DNA of 8,610 bases from Streptococcaceae bacterium. GTDB lineage: Bacteria > Bacillota > Bacilli > Lactobacillales > Streptococcaceae. The notes under the pieces were generated by a model that saw only the letters and a list, made by a program, of their open reading frames with translations, searched no databases and was not told the DNA's origin. The position numbers and the translations under genes were made by a program. Of this stretch, positions 1-6,062 are shown piece by piece. Location: positions 1 to 8,610 of the forward strand of contig JAITHN010000078.1 in assembly GCA_031279745.1 (NCBI GenBank), given 5' to 3'. Numbering within the stretch: the first letter of the stretch is position 1; every line of letters begins with the position of its first letter.

Positions 1-559
1 CTTCATGAGGTCTGTCCATTCCATTTCTTTCAACGCCAGCAATCTTGTCTACAACTGACATGCTTTCGTCGTTCAATACGTGGCCGAAAACAGTGTGTCG
101 CCCATCCAAATGAGGAGTACCGCCAGTTTCAACGTAGACGCTTGCTACTTCCTCAGGCCATCCACCTTTTACGAGTTGTTCCTTTTGGTAAGGGAAGTCG
201 CTGTTTTGAACGATAAAAAACTGGCTTCCATTTGTATTTGGACCGGCATTTGCCATAGAAAGCGCACCTTTTAAATTGAATACTTCGGTCGAAAATTCAT
301 CTTCGAATTTTTCCCCGTAGATGGATTCTCCGCCCATTCCTGTACCTGTAGGATCTCCGCCTTGAATCATGAAATCAGGAATGACGCGGTGGAAAATAAC
401 ACCGTCATAATACCCTTTTTTAGAAAGAGTGATGAAGTTTTCAACGGTTTTTGGCGCTTGTTCTGGGAATAAAACGAGGTGAATGTCGCCATGGTTCGTG
501 TGAATGATTGCTTTTGGTCCAATTTGTGCTGCGAGGTCTAATTGTGGGTAGTTGCTCAT
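1..559 (-). CDS. ppiB: Peptidyl-prolyl cis-trans isomerase, cyclophilin type (C-terminus cut off by window edge)
   Basis: Translating the minus strand from the ATG at 559 gives about 186 open codons that run off the left edge. The product is a cytoplasmic single-domain cyclophilin, which catalyses cis-trans isomerisation of peptide bonds before proline. Seen directly: FHRVIPDFMIQGGDP (catalytic Arg and the Gln of the active site), SMANAGPNTNGSQFFIV, and HLDGRHTVFG. The tryptophan that confers high cyclosporin sensitivity in human CypA is His here, as in many bacterial members. The insertion between SQFFIV and HLDG is typical of the roughly 195-residue Firmicute PpiB form, so only about 10-15 residues should be missing. 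The start is supported by AAGGAG five bases upstream. It lies 70 bases downstream of the HAD phosphatase gene on the same strand with no clear promoter of its own, so read-through is possible. The family is certain; the in vivo clients are unknown. Confidence 0.94.
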   Translation of the reverse strand, partial: MSNYPQLDLAAQIGPKAIIHTNHGDIHLVLFPEQAPKTVENFITLSKKGYYDGVIFHRVIPDFMIQGGDPTGTGMGGESIYGEKFEDEFSTEVFNLKGALSMANAGPNTNGSQFFIVQNSDFPYQKEQLVKGGWPEEVASVYVETGGTPHLDGRHTVFGHVLNDESMSVVDKIAGVERNGMDRPHE

Positions 560-629
560 TGTTTCTCCTTTATATGCGTTTTTATTTTTGGGACGGTTAA
601 AAATGTATGAATTCAACTCAACCAACCGT

Positions 630-1439
630 TTAGCTGTGAATCAATCCTAATTGGATTAACGCATCTTCGATTCCGTGATCTTCAACGTTTTTTGTAACAA
701 AGCTGGCAAGTTTCTGTAACTCTGGATGCGATACGCCCATTGCAACAGCAATTTCAGCATATTCAAACATTTCAAGGTCGTTTAGCTCATCTCCAAAAAC
801 CAAAAGGTTTTCTTTAGTTAAGCCAATCATCTCAAGCACTTTTGATATGCCGTTTGCTTTAGATCCGGAAGTTGGAACAATATCGTTTGAATGTGTATGC
901 CATTTAACCAGTCGGACGTTCTCTTGAACGCTTTCAGGAAGCTGTAAGGCATTTGCATCAAAAGACAAGGTTAACAATTGGAAAACACGGTGATTTTTAT
1001 AAAAATCTGCGTCCTCTTTTACTTTTCCGTAGACAACGGGAAGTGAGGCTTCAGCGTATTCATTCCAAGAAGTGATGGCGATGTCATGACTTCCAACGAA
1101 CGCAAGTTCTATACCGTTTTCCTTTGCCCATTGTACAATCGTTTCAACTGTCTCCTGAGGAATTGGATTTGCGAAGACTTCTTTTTCAAGTTGAGTTTGA
1201 ACATATTGGCCATTAATTGTGACATAGAAATCAGCACCTAACGCGCGAACTTCTGGAACGATTCCGTAATAGGCGCGTCCGGAAGCTATACCTGTTAGGT
1301 ATCCAGCGGATTTTAACTGCTCAAAAATCTTTGGAACGCTTTCTGGCATAAACTCTTTATCTTTTAAACGCAATGTATCATCAATATCAAAGAAAATTGC
1401 TTTGATATTTTTTGCTTTTTCAACTAGTTCAGTATTCAT
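630..1439 (-). CDS. Cof-type HAD-superfamily phosphatase (class IIB cap)
   Basis: A 269-residue cytosolic hydrolase of the Cof/YwpJ/YitU family, which dephosphorylates small phosphorylated metabolites (sugar phosphates, flavin or PLP-type cofactors); the substrate cannot be read from sequence. All four HAD motifs are present: motif I FFDIDDTL with nucleophile Asp18 and general acid Asp20, motif II IASGR with Ser53, motif III Lys194 in GSKANGI, and motif IV VFGDELNDLEM with Asp217 and Asp221 for magnesium. The central part, about residues 85-185, is the alpha/beta C2B cap. Length is normal for the family. The ribosome binding site AAGGAG overlaps the stop codon of the upstream Ktr gene; the spacing to the ATG is 13 bases, longer than usual, and no better in-frame start is visible. 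The 17-base gap and shared site imply coupled translation with the Ktr subunit, although no functional link between them is known to me. Confidence 0.9.
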   Translation of the reverse strand: MNTELVEKAKNIKAIFFDIDDTLRLKDKEFMPESVPKIFEQLKSAGYLTGIASGRAYYGIVPEVRALGADFYVTINGQYVQTQLEKEVFANPIPQETVETIVQWAKENGIELAFVGSHDIAITSWNEYAEASLPVVYGKVKEDADFYKNHRVFQLLTLSFDANALQLPESVQENVRLVKWHTHSNDIVPTSGSKANGISKVLEMIGLTKENLLVFGDELNDLEMFEYAEIAVAMGVSHPELQKLASFVTKNVEDHGIEDALIQLGLIHS

Positions 1440-1456
1440 TTTACTTATATGACTCC

Positions 1457-2113
1457 TTAAAAAGTTTCATCCATTAGCTCAACAGCTTTAGTATCACCAA
1501 GGACGAGTAAATTATCGTTTTCACTAATGACCGTTCCAGAAAATGCAAGCTCAACAGTGCCGTCACTTCTACGAATGGCTGCGATGTTGACGCCATAACG
1601 TCCAGTAAGATTTAATTCTTCAAGCGATTTCCCAAATAATTTCGTATTGGTCACTCGCACTTCAGCCATTGAGAATTTATCCGAAATTTCAAGAAAATCG
1701 AGTAAATTCCTTGCAACGAGACGGTGCGCAATTCTTGCCCCCATATCCCTTTCAGGATGGACGACACGATCTGCACCGATTTTTTCTAATACGCGGGCAT
1801 GATAGTCGTTTTGAGCTTTAACCCATACGTTTTCGACACCCATTTCCTTGACCATCAAGGTCGTTAGAATGCTCGCCTGAATATCTTCACCGATTGCCAC
1901 GACCACGGTATCAAAGTTACGAATTCCTAAGCTCCGTAAAGTGTTTTCATCTTGTGCATTTGCGACAACGGAATGCGTGGCAATATTCATAAACTCATGT
2001 ACGCGCTCTTCGTCGCTATCCATTGCCAAAACTTCCTGCCCAGAGTCAATTAGATTTTTCACTACGCTTCCGCCAAACCGACCAAGGCCGATAACGGCAA
2101 AACTTTTCTTCAT
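1457..2113 (-). CDS. Ktr potassium uptake system, cytosolic RCK regulatory subunit (KtrA/KtrC type)
   Basis: A 218-residue TrkA-family RCK protein that forms an octameric gating ring on the cytosolic face of a KtrB/KtrD potassium channel. The N-terminal RCK_N Rossmann fold carries the nucleotide motif GLGRFGG (residues 9-15) and acidic Asp32/Asp34 at the end of the second strand, which contact the adenosine ribose. The segment around residues 75-120 (VVAIGEDIQASILTTL, VKAQNDYHARVLEKIGADRVVHPE) is characteristic of KtrA/KtrC. Residues about 135-218 are the RCK_C domain, which in known Bacillus and Staphylococcus homologues binds c-di-AMP. KtrA and KtrC are too alike to separate here, so no symbol is given. 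GGAGG seven bases before the ATG fixes the start. No membrane channel gene is in the window; partners are commonly encoded apart in Firmicutes. It has its own promoter and probably heads a transcript with the HAD phosphatase. Confidence 0.92.
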   Translation of the reverse strand: MKKSFAVIGLGRFGGSVVKNLIDSGQEVLAMDSDEERVHEFMNIATHSVVANAQDENTLRSLGIRNFDTVVVAIGEDIQASILTTLMVKEMGVENVWVKAQNDYHARVLEKIGADRVVHPERDMGARIAHRLVARNLLDFLEISDKFSMAEVRVTNTKLFGKSLEELNLTGRYGVNIAAIRRSDGTVELAFSGTVISENDNLLVLGDTKAVELMDETF

Positions 2114-2136
2114 TTACGCCCCTCCAATTTAACTTG

Positions 2137-2165
2137 ATTATAGCATTTTGCTAACAAATCATAAA
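2137..2165 (-). promoter_or_regulatory. Extended -10 promoter of the Ktr gene
   Basis: On the minus strand a perfect TATAAT (2142-2137) is preceded by TGC, giving an extended -10. Seventeen bases upstream is a poor -35, TTTATG (2165-2160), matching three of six consensus bases. Transcription would begin about 20 bases before the start codon, leaving a very short leader containing the GGAGG site. The position directly upstream of the Ktr gene and downstream of the PPDK regulator stop argues for independent expression of Ktr. Confidence 0.65.
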
Positions 2166-2172
2166 GATTTGT
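2154..2172. promoter_or_regulatory. Perfect palindrome over the Ktr -35 region, possible operator
   Basis: ACAAATC (2154-2160), a five-base spacer ATAAA, then GATTTGT (2166-2172) form a perfect 7-5-7 inverted repeat. It covers the putative -35 of the Ktr promoter. Neither side is followed by a T-run, so it does not look like a terminator for the upstream gene. A second small inverted repeat, TAGCA-TTT-TGCTA (2141-2153), abuts it and fills the -35/-10 spacer. Binding of a dimeric regulator is an inference; no known box was recognised. Confidence 0.4.
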
Positions 2173-2200
2173 GCCCGCAATCGAATACCCGTGCAGTCGA

Positions 2201-3025
2201 CTAAATAAAGGTTTTATCTTCAAGACCAAGGGCGTCCAAAATCATGCTTGCTGTTTCTTCAATGGAAAGTTTGGCAACATTGATGACCACGCAATTTAAT
2301 TTTTCATAGAGATCATTTGCAAAATCCAATTCTTTTTGGATGTTTTCCATATTGGAGTAAGCCGTTTCCGCATCTAACCCGTAGGAAATCATACGTTCTG
2401 CACGAATGTTGTTCAGGATTTTAGGGTCATTTGTAAGACCGACAATTTTTTTGGAATCCACATTCCAAATTTCATCTGGAATTCTCGCTTGCGGAACTAA
2501 TGGTAGGTTTGCCACGCGGATTCCTTTTTGCGCAAGGTAAAGAGAGAGAGGAGTTTTTGACGTTCTGGAAACGCCAAGCAAGACTAGGTCTGCTTTTTCA
2601 AAACCTTTCGGATCCTTCCCGTCATCATATTTTGCAGCAAACTCCATCGCTTTAATTCGTTTAAAATAATTTTCATCAAGATGGTGCTGTGCGCCCAATT
2701 CTAGAGTGGGTTTCATTCCTGTTCGAACGCTCAACTCATTAATAATCGAGCTCATGAGATTAAACTGGAATAGCGAATTTTCATGGCAAAAATCTTCCAA
2801 GGTTGTATTTAATGTAGGCGTAATAATCGTATGTAGGATGATCCCTTGATTGTCCCTTACCTCTTCAAGAATGCGCACAAGTTTTTCCTCGCTTCGCACA
2901 AAATTACGACGGTTGATATAAAAATGAGCTTCCGGGAATTGCGCCATGGTTGCATGTGCAAGTTTTAATGCAGTGTCTCCTGCTGAATCGGAAATAATGT
3001 ACAAATTAATTGTTTCGTTATTCAT
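2201..3025 (-). CDS. Pyruvate, phosphate dikinase regulatory protein (bifunctional kinase/phosphorylase, YqfL family)
   Basis: A 274-residue member of the DUF299 family. Characterised members switch pyruvate phosphate dikinase (or PEP synthase in enterobacteria) by ADP-dependent phosphorylation of an active-site threonine and by phosphate-dependent dephosphorylation. Seen: the N-terminal IYIISDSAGDTA-like strand and loop (residues about 8-19), the P-loop-like signature LLGVSRTSKTPLSLYLA (149-165, core GVSRTSKT at 151-158), and the KYDDGKDP segment just before it that is usual in the family. Length is typical. AGGGGGA lies just before the ATG, supporting the start. In Bacillus subtilis the homologue YqfL lies beside the CcpN regulator rather than a dikinase gene. 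No ppdK or regulator gene is in this window, so the target is inferred from family only. Transcribed from the extended -10 at 3058-3066, divergently from liaFSR. Confidence 0.92.
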   Translation of the reverse strand: MNNETINLYIISDSAGDTALKLAHATMAQFPEAHFYINRRNFVRSEEKLVRILEEVRDNQGIILHTIITPTLNTTLEDFCHENSLFQFNLMSSIINELSVRTGMKPTLELGAQHHLDENYFKRIKAMEFAAKYDDGKDPKGFEKADLVLLGVSRTSKTPLSLYLAQKGIRVANLPLVPQARIPDEIWNVDSKKIVGLTNDPKILNNIRAERMISYGLDAETAYSNMENIQKELDFANDLYEKLNCVVINVAKLSIEETASMILDALGLEDKTFI

Positions 3026-3057
3026 GTTTCCCCCTATTGTATTGTGTCCATGCTATG

Positions 3058-3066
3058 ATTATACCA
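3058..3066 (-). promoter_or_regulatory. Extended -10 element for the PPDK regulator gene
   Basis: Minus-strand TGG followed by perfect TATAAT (3063-3058) lies 32 bases before the start codon. No good -35 is seen at 16-18 bases upstream (AAGTTC at 17), which is tolerable for an extended -10 promoter. Confidence 0.6.
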
Positions 3067-3370
3067 TGAAAATTAATGTTGAACTTACTCTGGATTGGGT
3101 GCCGGAAAGCGCCAACTTGTTATTGTAAGATCAAATGGATTGGAAAAAGTTCAACCTATAGACCGATGTGGGTAAATGTATGATTTGGTAAAGTAATGAA
3201 AAGAGAAACTATGCTTTTTCAATGTGTCGATGAAACTAGCGGTGCATGGTGTAACGCTTTAAAGGAAATACATCGAGAACCCCCGTCGTGTGAATAAAAC
3301 TTTCTATGGTTAGTGGCGCTCGAAGTCTATTTTCAAGGGCGCGTGTTGAAAAAATTAAAAAAGGAGAATT
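3067..3370. other. Divergent spacer and liaF upstream region, no gene found
   Basis: About 300 bases between the PPDK-regulator promoter and liaF. Short open frames here, such as a 20-codon one starting at 3066, lack ribosome binding sites. No plus-strand promoter with both boxes was found: the best pair, TTGGTA (3185) and TATGCT (3210), is spaced 19 apart. Potential structure includes TCGATG (3227-3232) with CATCGA (3271-3276), nested around AGCG (3238-3241) with CGCT (3255-3258), and a GC-rich hairpin nearer liaF. LiaR-type promoters often have weak boxes because the regulator activates them, but I could not identify a LiaR box. Confidence 0.5.
3316..3342 (+). other. Possible 5' leader hairpin upstream of liaF
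   Basis: GCGCTC (3316-3321) can pair with GGGCGC (3337-3342), six pairs including one T-G wobble, around a 15-base loop. It ends 18 bases before the liaF ribosome binding site and is not followed by a T-run, so it is not a terminator. It may simply be a leader structure, or chance. Confidence 0.3.
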
Positions 3371-4096
3371 ATGAAGTCATTAAAATGGTTTTTTATAATA
3401 GAAGCGATTTTGTTTTTATTCGCGCTCAGGACGATGTTTAGTTCAAAATTATTAGTCGGACTTCTTTTGCTTTCACTTCTTTCTCTATTGCTCTTGCGAA
3501 GGATAGGACGAAGACTGGGGTGGGGGAAAGAAATGAGATTCTTTTATCTGTTCCCGATCATAATTTTGGGGATTCTGTTCATTAGTAATTTCTTTATTTG
3601 GATGATGCTGGTTGTGGCTTTCCTTTATTTATTTTTGGATGAGGAGTCAGGCATTCCTTTTTCTAAAGTAAAGTTCGAGAAAGATTTTGAAATGGTTGAG
3701 CTTGTCGAGCCCACTCCAAAATCTGGGAAGAAGATGAAGCAAACGGTTTTTCGTGCGACGAGCATTGGAGAGAGTCAATTTGAGTGGGATGACATTCACC
3801 TCAGCTTGTTTGCCGGGGACACGATCATCGATTTAGGGAAGACAATCTTGCCAAATACTGACAATGTTATTATTCTTCATCAAGTTTTTGGGAAAATTAG
3901 AATTCTGGTGCCAACTGATGTTGGGGTTTCGATTAGTCATTCACAAGTCATTGGAGAATTGCGCTTCTTTGATGAGGTAACCGTTTTGAAAAATGAAAAT
4001 ATTCAACAATTTTCTGATGATTACGATCAGATGCAGAAGAAAATCAAGATTTACACAAACATGTTTATTGGAGAATGTGAGGTGAGCCGAGTATGA
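3371..4096 (+). CDS. liaF: LiaF/VraT-type membrane inhibitor of the LiaSR envelope-stress system
   Basis: A 241-residue membrane protein that in Bacillus subtilis keeps the LiaS kinase inactive until cell-wall antibiotics or other lipid II cycle stress relieves it. Hydrophobic segments at about residues 6-22, 26-43, 57-72 and 74-90 give four membrane spans, followed by an acidic linker and the cytosolic C-terminal LiaF/DUF2154 domain (about 125-238). That domain shows the hallmark DLGKTILPNTDNVIILHQVFGKIRILVPTDVGVSISHS repetitive beta pattern, cited here in two parts: DLGKTILPNTDNVII (154-168) and FGKIRILVPTDVGVSISHS (173-191). AAGGAG precedes the ATG by four bases. Its TGA overlaps the ATG of liaS (ATGA), so the two are translationally coupled. 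No liaG or liaIH is adjacent, matching the compact three-gene liaFSR arrangement of Listeria, Staphylococcus (vraTSR) and streptococci. Confidence 0.93.
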   Translation: MKSLKWFFIIEAILFLFALRTMFSSKLLVGLLLLSLLSLLLLRRIGRRLGWGKEMRFFYLFPIIILGILFISNFFIWMMLVVAFLYLFLDEESGIPFSKVKFEKDFEMVELVEPTPKSGKKMKQTVFRATSIGESQFEWDDIHLSLFAGDTIIDLGKTILPNTDNVIILHQVFGKIRILVPTDVGVSISHSQVIGELRFFDEVTVLKNENIQQFSDDYDQMQKKIKIYTNMFIGECEVSRV

Positions 4097-5148
4097 GTAG
4101 AGTGCAACTATTCTTTTTCTCCTTGTTCAGCTTCACTGTCGCCCTTTTTCTCCTGTTTTATTTTACGACCTCTTCATTCAAAGAATCATTTATTTCCCAA
4201 CTCTTTTCCATAGGGTTTCAGGGGATTCCCTCGATTCTCTACCTTCTTCTTTTCGGAATTCTATTTGCTGTTCTTTATGTGTTTTCTATCTATTTTTTCA
4301 AAAAAAGAGGTAGAAAAAGAGATGTTGCGCTATTAAATCTCCTTAATCGGCAAGAGTATGAAAAGCTAGAACGTTCGATTGAAGAGAGCGAAGAAAGTAG
4401 TGAAACTACGCAATCCATTTACTTAGCCGCCGAAAAAATGAAGCAATTAAGCAATCAAATCCAAAATTTGGACAAAGGGGAAACGACGGCTCAGGTTAAA
4501 GAAGAAGTGTTGAAAGAAGAACGTCAGCGAATCAGTAGGGAACTGCACGATTCTGTTTCGCAACAATTATTTGCTGCCAATATGATTTTGTCTGGATTAA
4601 AAGAGGTTGAGGAAGTTGAAGAAGGTTCTCCAAAAATAAAGCAACTTTCTCTCGTTTTGGAAATTATCCAAAATGCACAAAATGAGCTTCGAGCACTCTT
4701 ACTGCAACTTCGTCCGGTTGAATTAGCAGGAAAAAATTTGAAAACTGGGATTCAAAATCTTATGGATGAATTGTCAACAAAGATTCAGATCCGATTTGTT
4801 TCAGAACTACATGAGGTGAAGATAGCTTCTAAAATAGAAGATGAACTGTTTCGAATGACGCAAGAGTTACTAAGCAATACATTGAAGCATGCAAAAGCTG
4901 CGACATTGAAAGTCAACCTCAATCAAAGTGAAGACCTTGTAAAGCTAATCGTCGAAGATGACGGGATTGGATTTGATACAACAGTAAAAAAAGATGCAAG
5001 TTATGGATTAATTGGAATTAAAGAGAGAGTGGATAATTTAGGTGGAACGTTTTCACTTATCAGCATTCTTGGTCAGGGGACGAAGGTGGTCATAACCATC
5101 CCCGTTTTAAAGGAGGAAAAAGATGATTCGAGTGTTATTAGTGGATGA
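4093..5148 (+). CDS. liaS: LiaS/VraS sensor histidine kinase
   Basis: A 351-residue intramembrane-sensing kinase of the NarL-partner (HisKA_3) class. Two membrane spans, about residues 6-26 and 48-69, enclose a loop of only about 20 residues, so it has no real extracellular sensor domain and depends on LiaF for input. A cytosolic charged linker with coiled-coil character (about 85-145) leads to the dimerisation domain ERQRISRELHDSVSQQLF with phosphoacceptor His152, followed by Asp153 and Gln157 of the DxxxQ phosphatase motif. The ATP-binding domain has the N box QELLSNTLKHA (Asn262), G1 DDGIGFD (289-295) and GLIGIKERV (305-313). All catalytic residues are intact. GAGGTG about eight bases upstream serves as ribosome binding site inside liaF. 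Its last 26 bases overlap liaR, giving the polar tail after VVITIPVLK. Confidence 0.95.
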   Translation: MSRVQLFFFSLFSFTVALFLLFYFTTSSFKESFISQLFSIGFQGIPSILYLLLFGILFAVLYVFSIYFFKKRGRKRDVALLNLLNRQEYEKLERSIEESEESSETTQSIYLAAEKMKQLSNQIQNLDKGETTAQVKEEVLKEERQRISRELHDSVSQQLFAANMILSGLKEVEEVEEGSPKIKQLSLVLEIIQNAQNELRALLLQLRPVELAGKNLKTGIQNLMDELSTKIQIRFVSELHEVKIASKIEDELFRMTQELLSNTLKHAKAATLKVNLNQSEDLVKLIVEDDGIGFDTTVKKDASYGLIGIKERVDNLGGTFSLISILGQGTKVVITIPVLKEEKDDSSVISG

Positions 5149-5755
5149 TCACGAGATGGTTCGCCTTGGGGTTGCAAGCTACCTGTCGCTTCAGGATGAT
5201 ATAGACGTAATTGGGGAAGCCTCCAATGGGCGAATCGGTTTTGAAAAGGCATTGTTATTGAAACCGGATGTCATCTTGATGGATGTGATGATGGACGAAA
5301 TGGATGGCATAGAAGCCACCAAGCGCATTTTAAAAGATTGGAAAGAAGCCAGGGTCATCATATTGACGAGCTTTATTGATGATGAAAAAGTCTATCCGGC
5401 TATTGAAGCGGGGGCGAGTGGCTATTTGCTGAAAACGTCAACTGCGGCTGAAATTGCAGGTGCCATCCGAAAAACAGCTCAAGGTGAAAAGGTGATTGAA
5501 CCCATTGTTACAGAAAAATTGATGAATAAGATTGCTTATAATCATGAAAGAGAACTGTTTGAAGATTTAACAAATCGTGAAGAAGAGGTTTTGCAATTGA
5601 TTGCCAAAGGGTATAGCAATCAAGAAATCGCAAATGAATTATTTATCACACTGAAAACGGTAAAGACGCATGTTTCAAATGTGTTGGGCAAATTAGAAGT
5701 TGAAGATCGCACGCAAGCGGCAATCTATGCTTACAAACATAAACTGGCGAAATAA
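5123..5755 (+). CDS. liaR: LiaR/VraR response regulator (NarL/LuxR family)
   Basis: A 210-residue DNA-binding response regulator that activates envelope-stress genes and usually its own operon when phosphorylated by LiaS. The receiver domain (1-120) has acidic Asp8/Asp9, phosphoacceptor Asp54 in VILMDVMM, Thr82 of the switch and Lys104. The C-terminal LuxR-type helix-turn-helix (about 149-205) reads LTNREEEVLQLIAKGYSNQE, then IANELFITLKTVKTHVSNVL, the recognition helix. A textbook AAGGAGG (5110-5116) inside the end of liaS sits six bases before the ATG, which settles the start and shows that liaR has strong independent loading despite the 26-base overlap. The gene ends 12 bases before a large bidirectional terminator, so the operon stops here. 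Confidence 0.95.
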   Translation: MIRVLLVDDHEMVRLGVASYLSLQDDIDVIGEASNGRIGFEKALLLKPDVILMDVMMDEMDGIEATKRILKDWKEARVIILTSFIDDEKVYPAIEAGASGYLLKTSTAAEIAGAIRKTAQGEKVIEPIVTEKLMNKIAYNHERELFEDLTNREEEVLQLIAKGYSNQEIANELFITLKTVKTHVSNVLGKLEVEDRTQAAIYAYKHKLAK

Positions 5756-5767
5756 GGTAAATTCAGC

Positions 5768-5841
5768 AAAAAAACACTTACGCAGTGTACCTGGTGCCTA
5801 GAAGTTTAACTCTAGTTGCTAGCTACAGCATAAGTGTTTTT
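5768..5841. terminator. Long bidirectional terminator between liaR and the patB-side genes
   Basis: AAAAACACTTA (5770-5780) and TAAGTGTTTTT (5831-5841) are a perfect 11-base inverted repeat. With two mismatches it extends inward through GC and GT to paired GC and AC, giving 15 of 17 pairs. A-run and T-run flanks provide a T5 on the plus strand and a T7 on the minus strand, so it can stop transcripts from both sides of this convergent junction. The 50-base interior holds a further small repeat, CTAGA (5803-5807) with TCTAG (5816-5820). An alternative plus-strand hairpin ACACT-TACGC-AGTGT (5774-5788) uses the same left arm. Confidence 0.7.
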
Positions 5842-5871
5842 GCATGTATTCAAAGGTGTAAAAGTAGGAAA

Positions 5872-6055
5872 TTAGTCCGAGTGAGCGTGGTATTCGTTTT
5901 GTGGTTGACGATGCTCAAAGCGACGTTTGTTTTGGGAGTAGTATTCGTTTTGTTGTTGCAGATTATCATAGCTACGGTTGTTTTTGGGAGTCAGCATTCG
6001 TAGATTGATGACCGAATGGTTTGCGCAAAGTCGCTTGAATTTTACCTAGCGCCAT
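5872..6055 (-). pseudogene. Small Q/N/Y/R-rich protein with 17-residue tandem repeat, frameshifted by one base
   Basis: Not recognised. On the minus strand the ATG at 6055 opens a frame (MALGKIQATLRKPFGHQS...) that stops at TAG (5974-5972) after 27 codons. Removing one A from the A5 run at 5985-5981 joins it to a second open frame that ends at TAA (5874-5872), giving a 60-residue product. In this joined frame two consecutive 17-residue units align without gaps: DSQNNRSYDNLQQQNEY and YSQNKRRFEHRQPQNEY, then HAHSD. The joined protein is hydrophilic, with no membrane segment, cysteine or known motif. The gene starts 7 bases after the patB stop with only a weak GAG-type ribosome binding site, so it would depend on coupling to patB, and it ends just before the bidirectional terminator. 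As it stands, an intact 41-codon frame from the internal ATG at 5997 could also be made. It could be a decayed gene, a sequencing error, or a frameshift-regulated gene. Confidence 0.5.
5890..5992 (-). repeat. Two-copy tandem repeat of 51/52 bases (17 codons)
   Basis: Copies 5941-5992 (52 bases) and 5890-5940 (51 bases) match at 42 of 51 positions once the extra base in the A5 run of the first copy is ignored. Both end in CAAAACGAATAC on the minus strand and share CTCCCAAAA near the beginning. The period is exactly 17 codons of the small gene described above. All eight codons that differ change the amino acid, mostly conservatively (Phe/Tyr, Glu/Asp, Asn/Lys, His/Asn). Confidence 0.85.
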
Positions 6056-6062
6056 TTTCCAT

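Noticed and set aside
80..274. 64-codon plus-strand frame at the left end
   Set aside because: Lies wholly antisense to the unmistakable cyclophilin coding sequence.
593..629. ACGGTT (593-598) with AACCGT (624-629) as a terminator between the HAD gene and ppiB
   Set aside because: Six-base stem with a 25-base loop and no T-run; too weak to call. The TGAATTCA palindrome inside is also unremarkable.
3066..3128. 20-codon plus-strand frame (MKINVELTLDWVPESANLLL) before liaF
   Set aside because: No ribosome binding site and its start overlaps the minus-strand extended -10 of the PPDK regulator.
5768..5841. attC-like or MITE-like mobile element instead of terminator
   Set aside because: No target-site duplication, no transposase, and the RYYYAAC-like GTTTAAC is central instead of at the ends as an attC site requires.
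5785..6003. 72-codon hydrophobic plus-strand frame between liaR and patB
   Set aside because: It begins inside the terminator, has no ribosome binding site, and is antisense to the 17-codon repeat, which reads as a better protein on the minus strand. Its valine/phenylalanine richness is a by-product of the antisense CAA/AAC codons.
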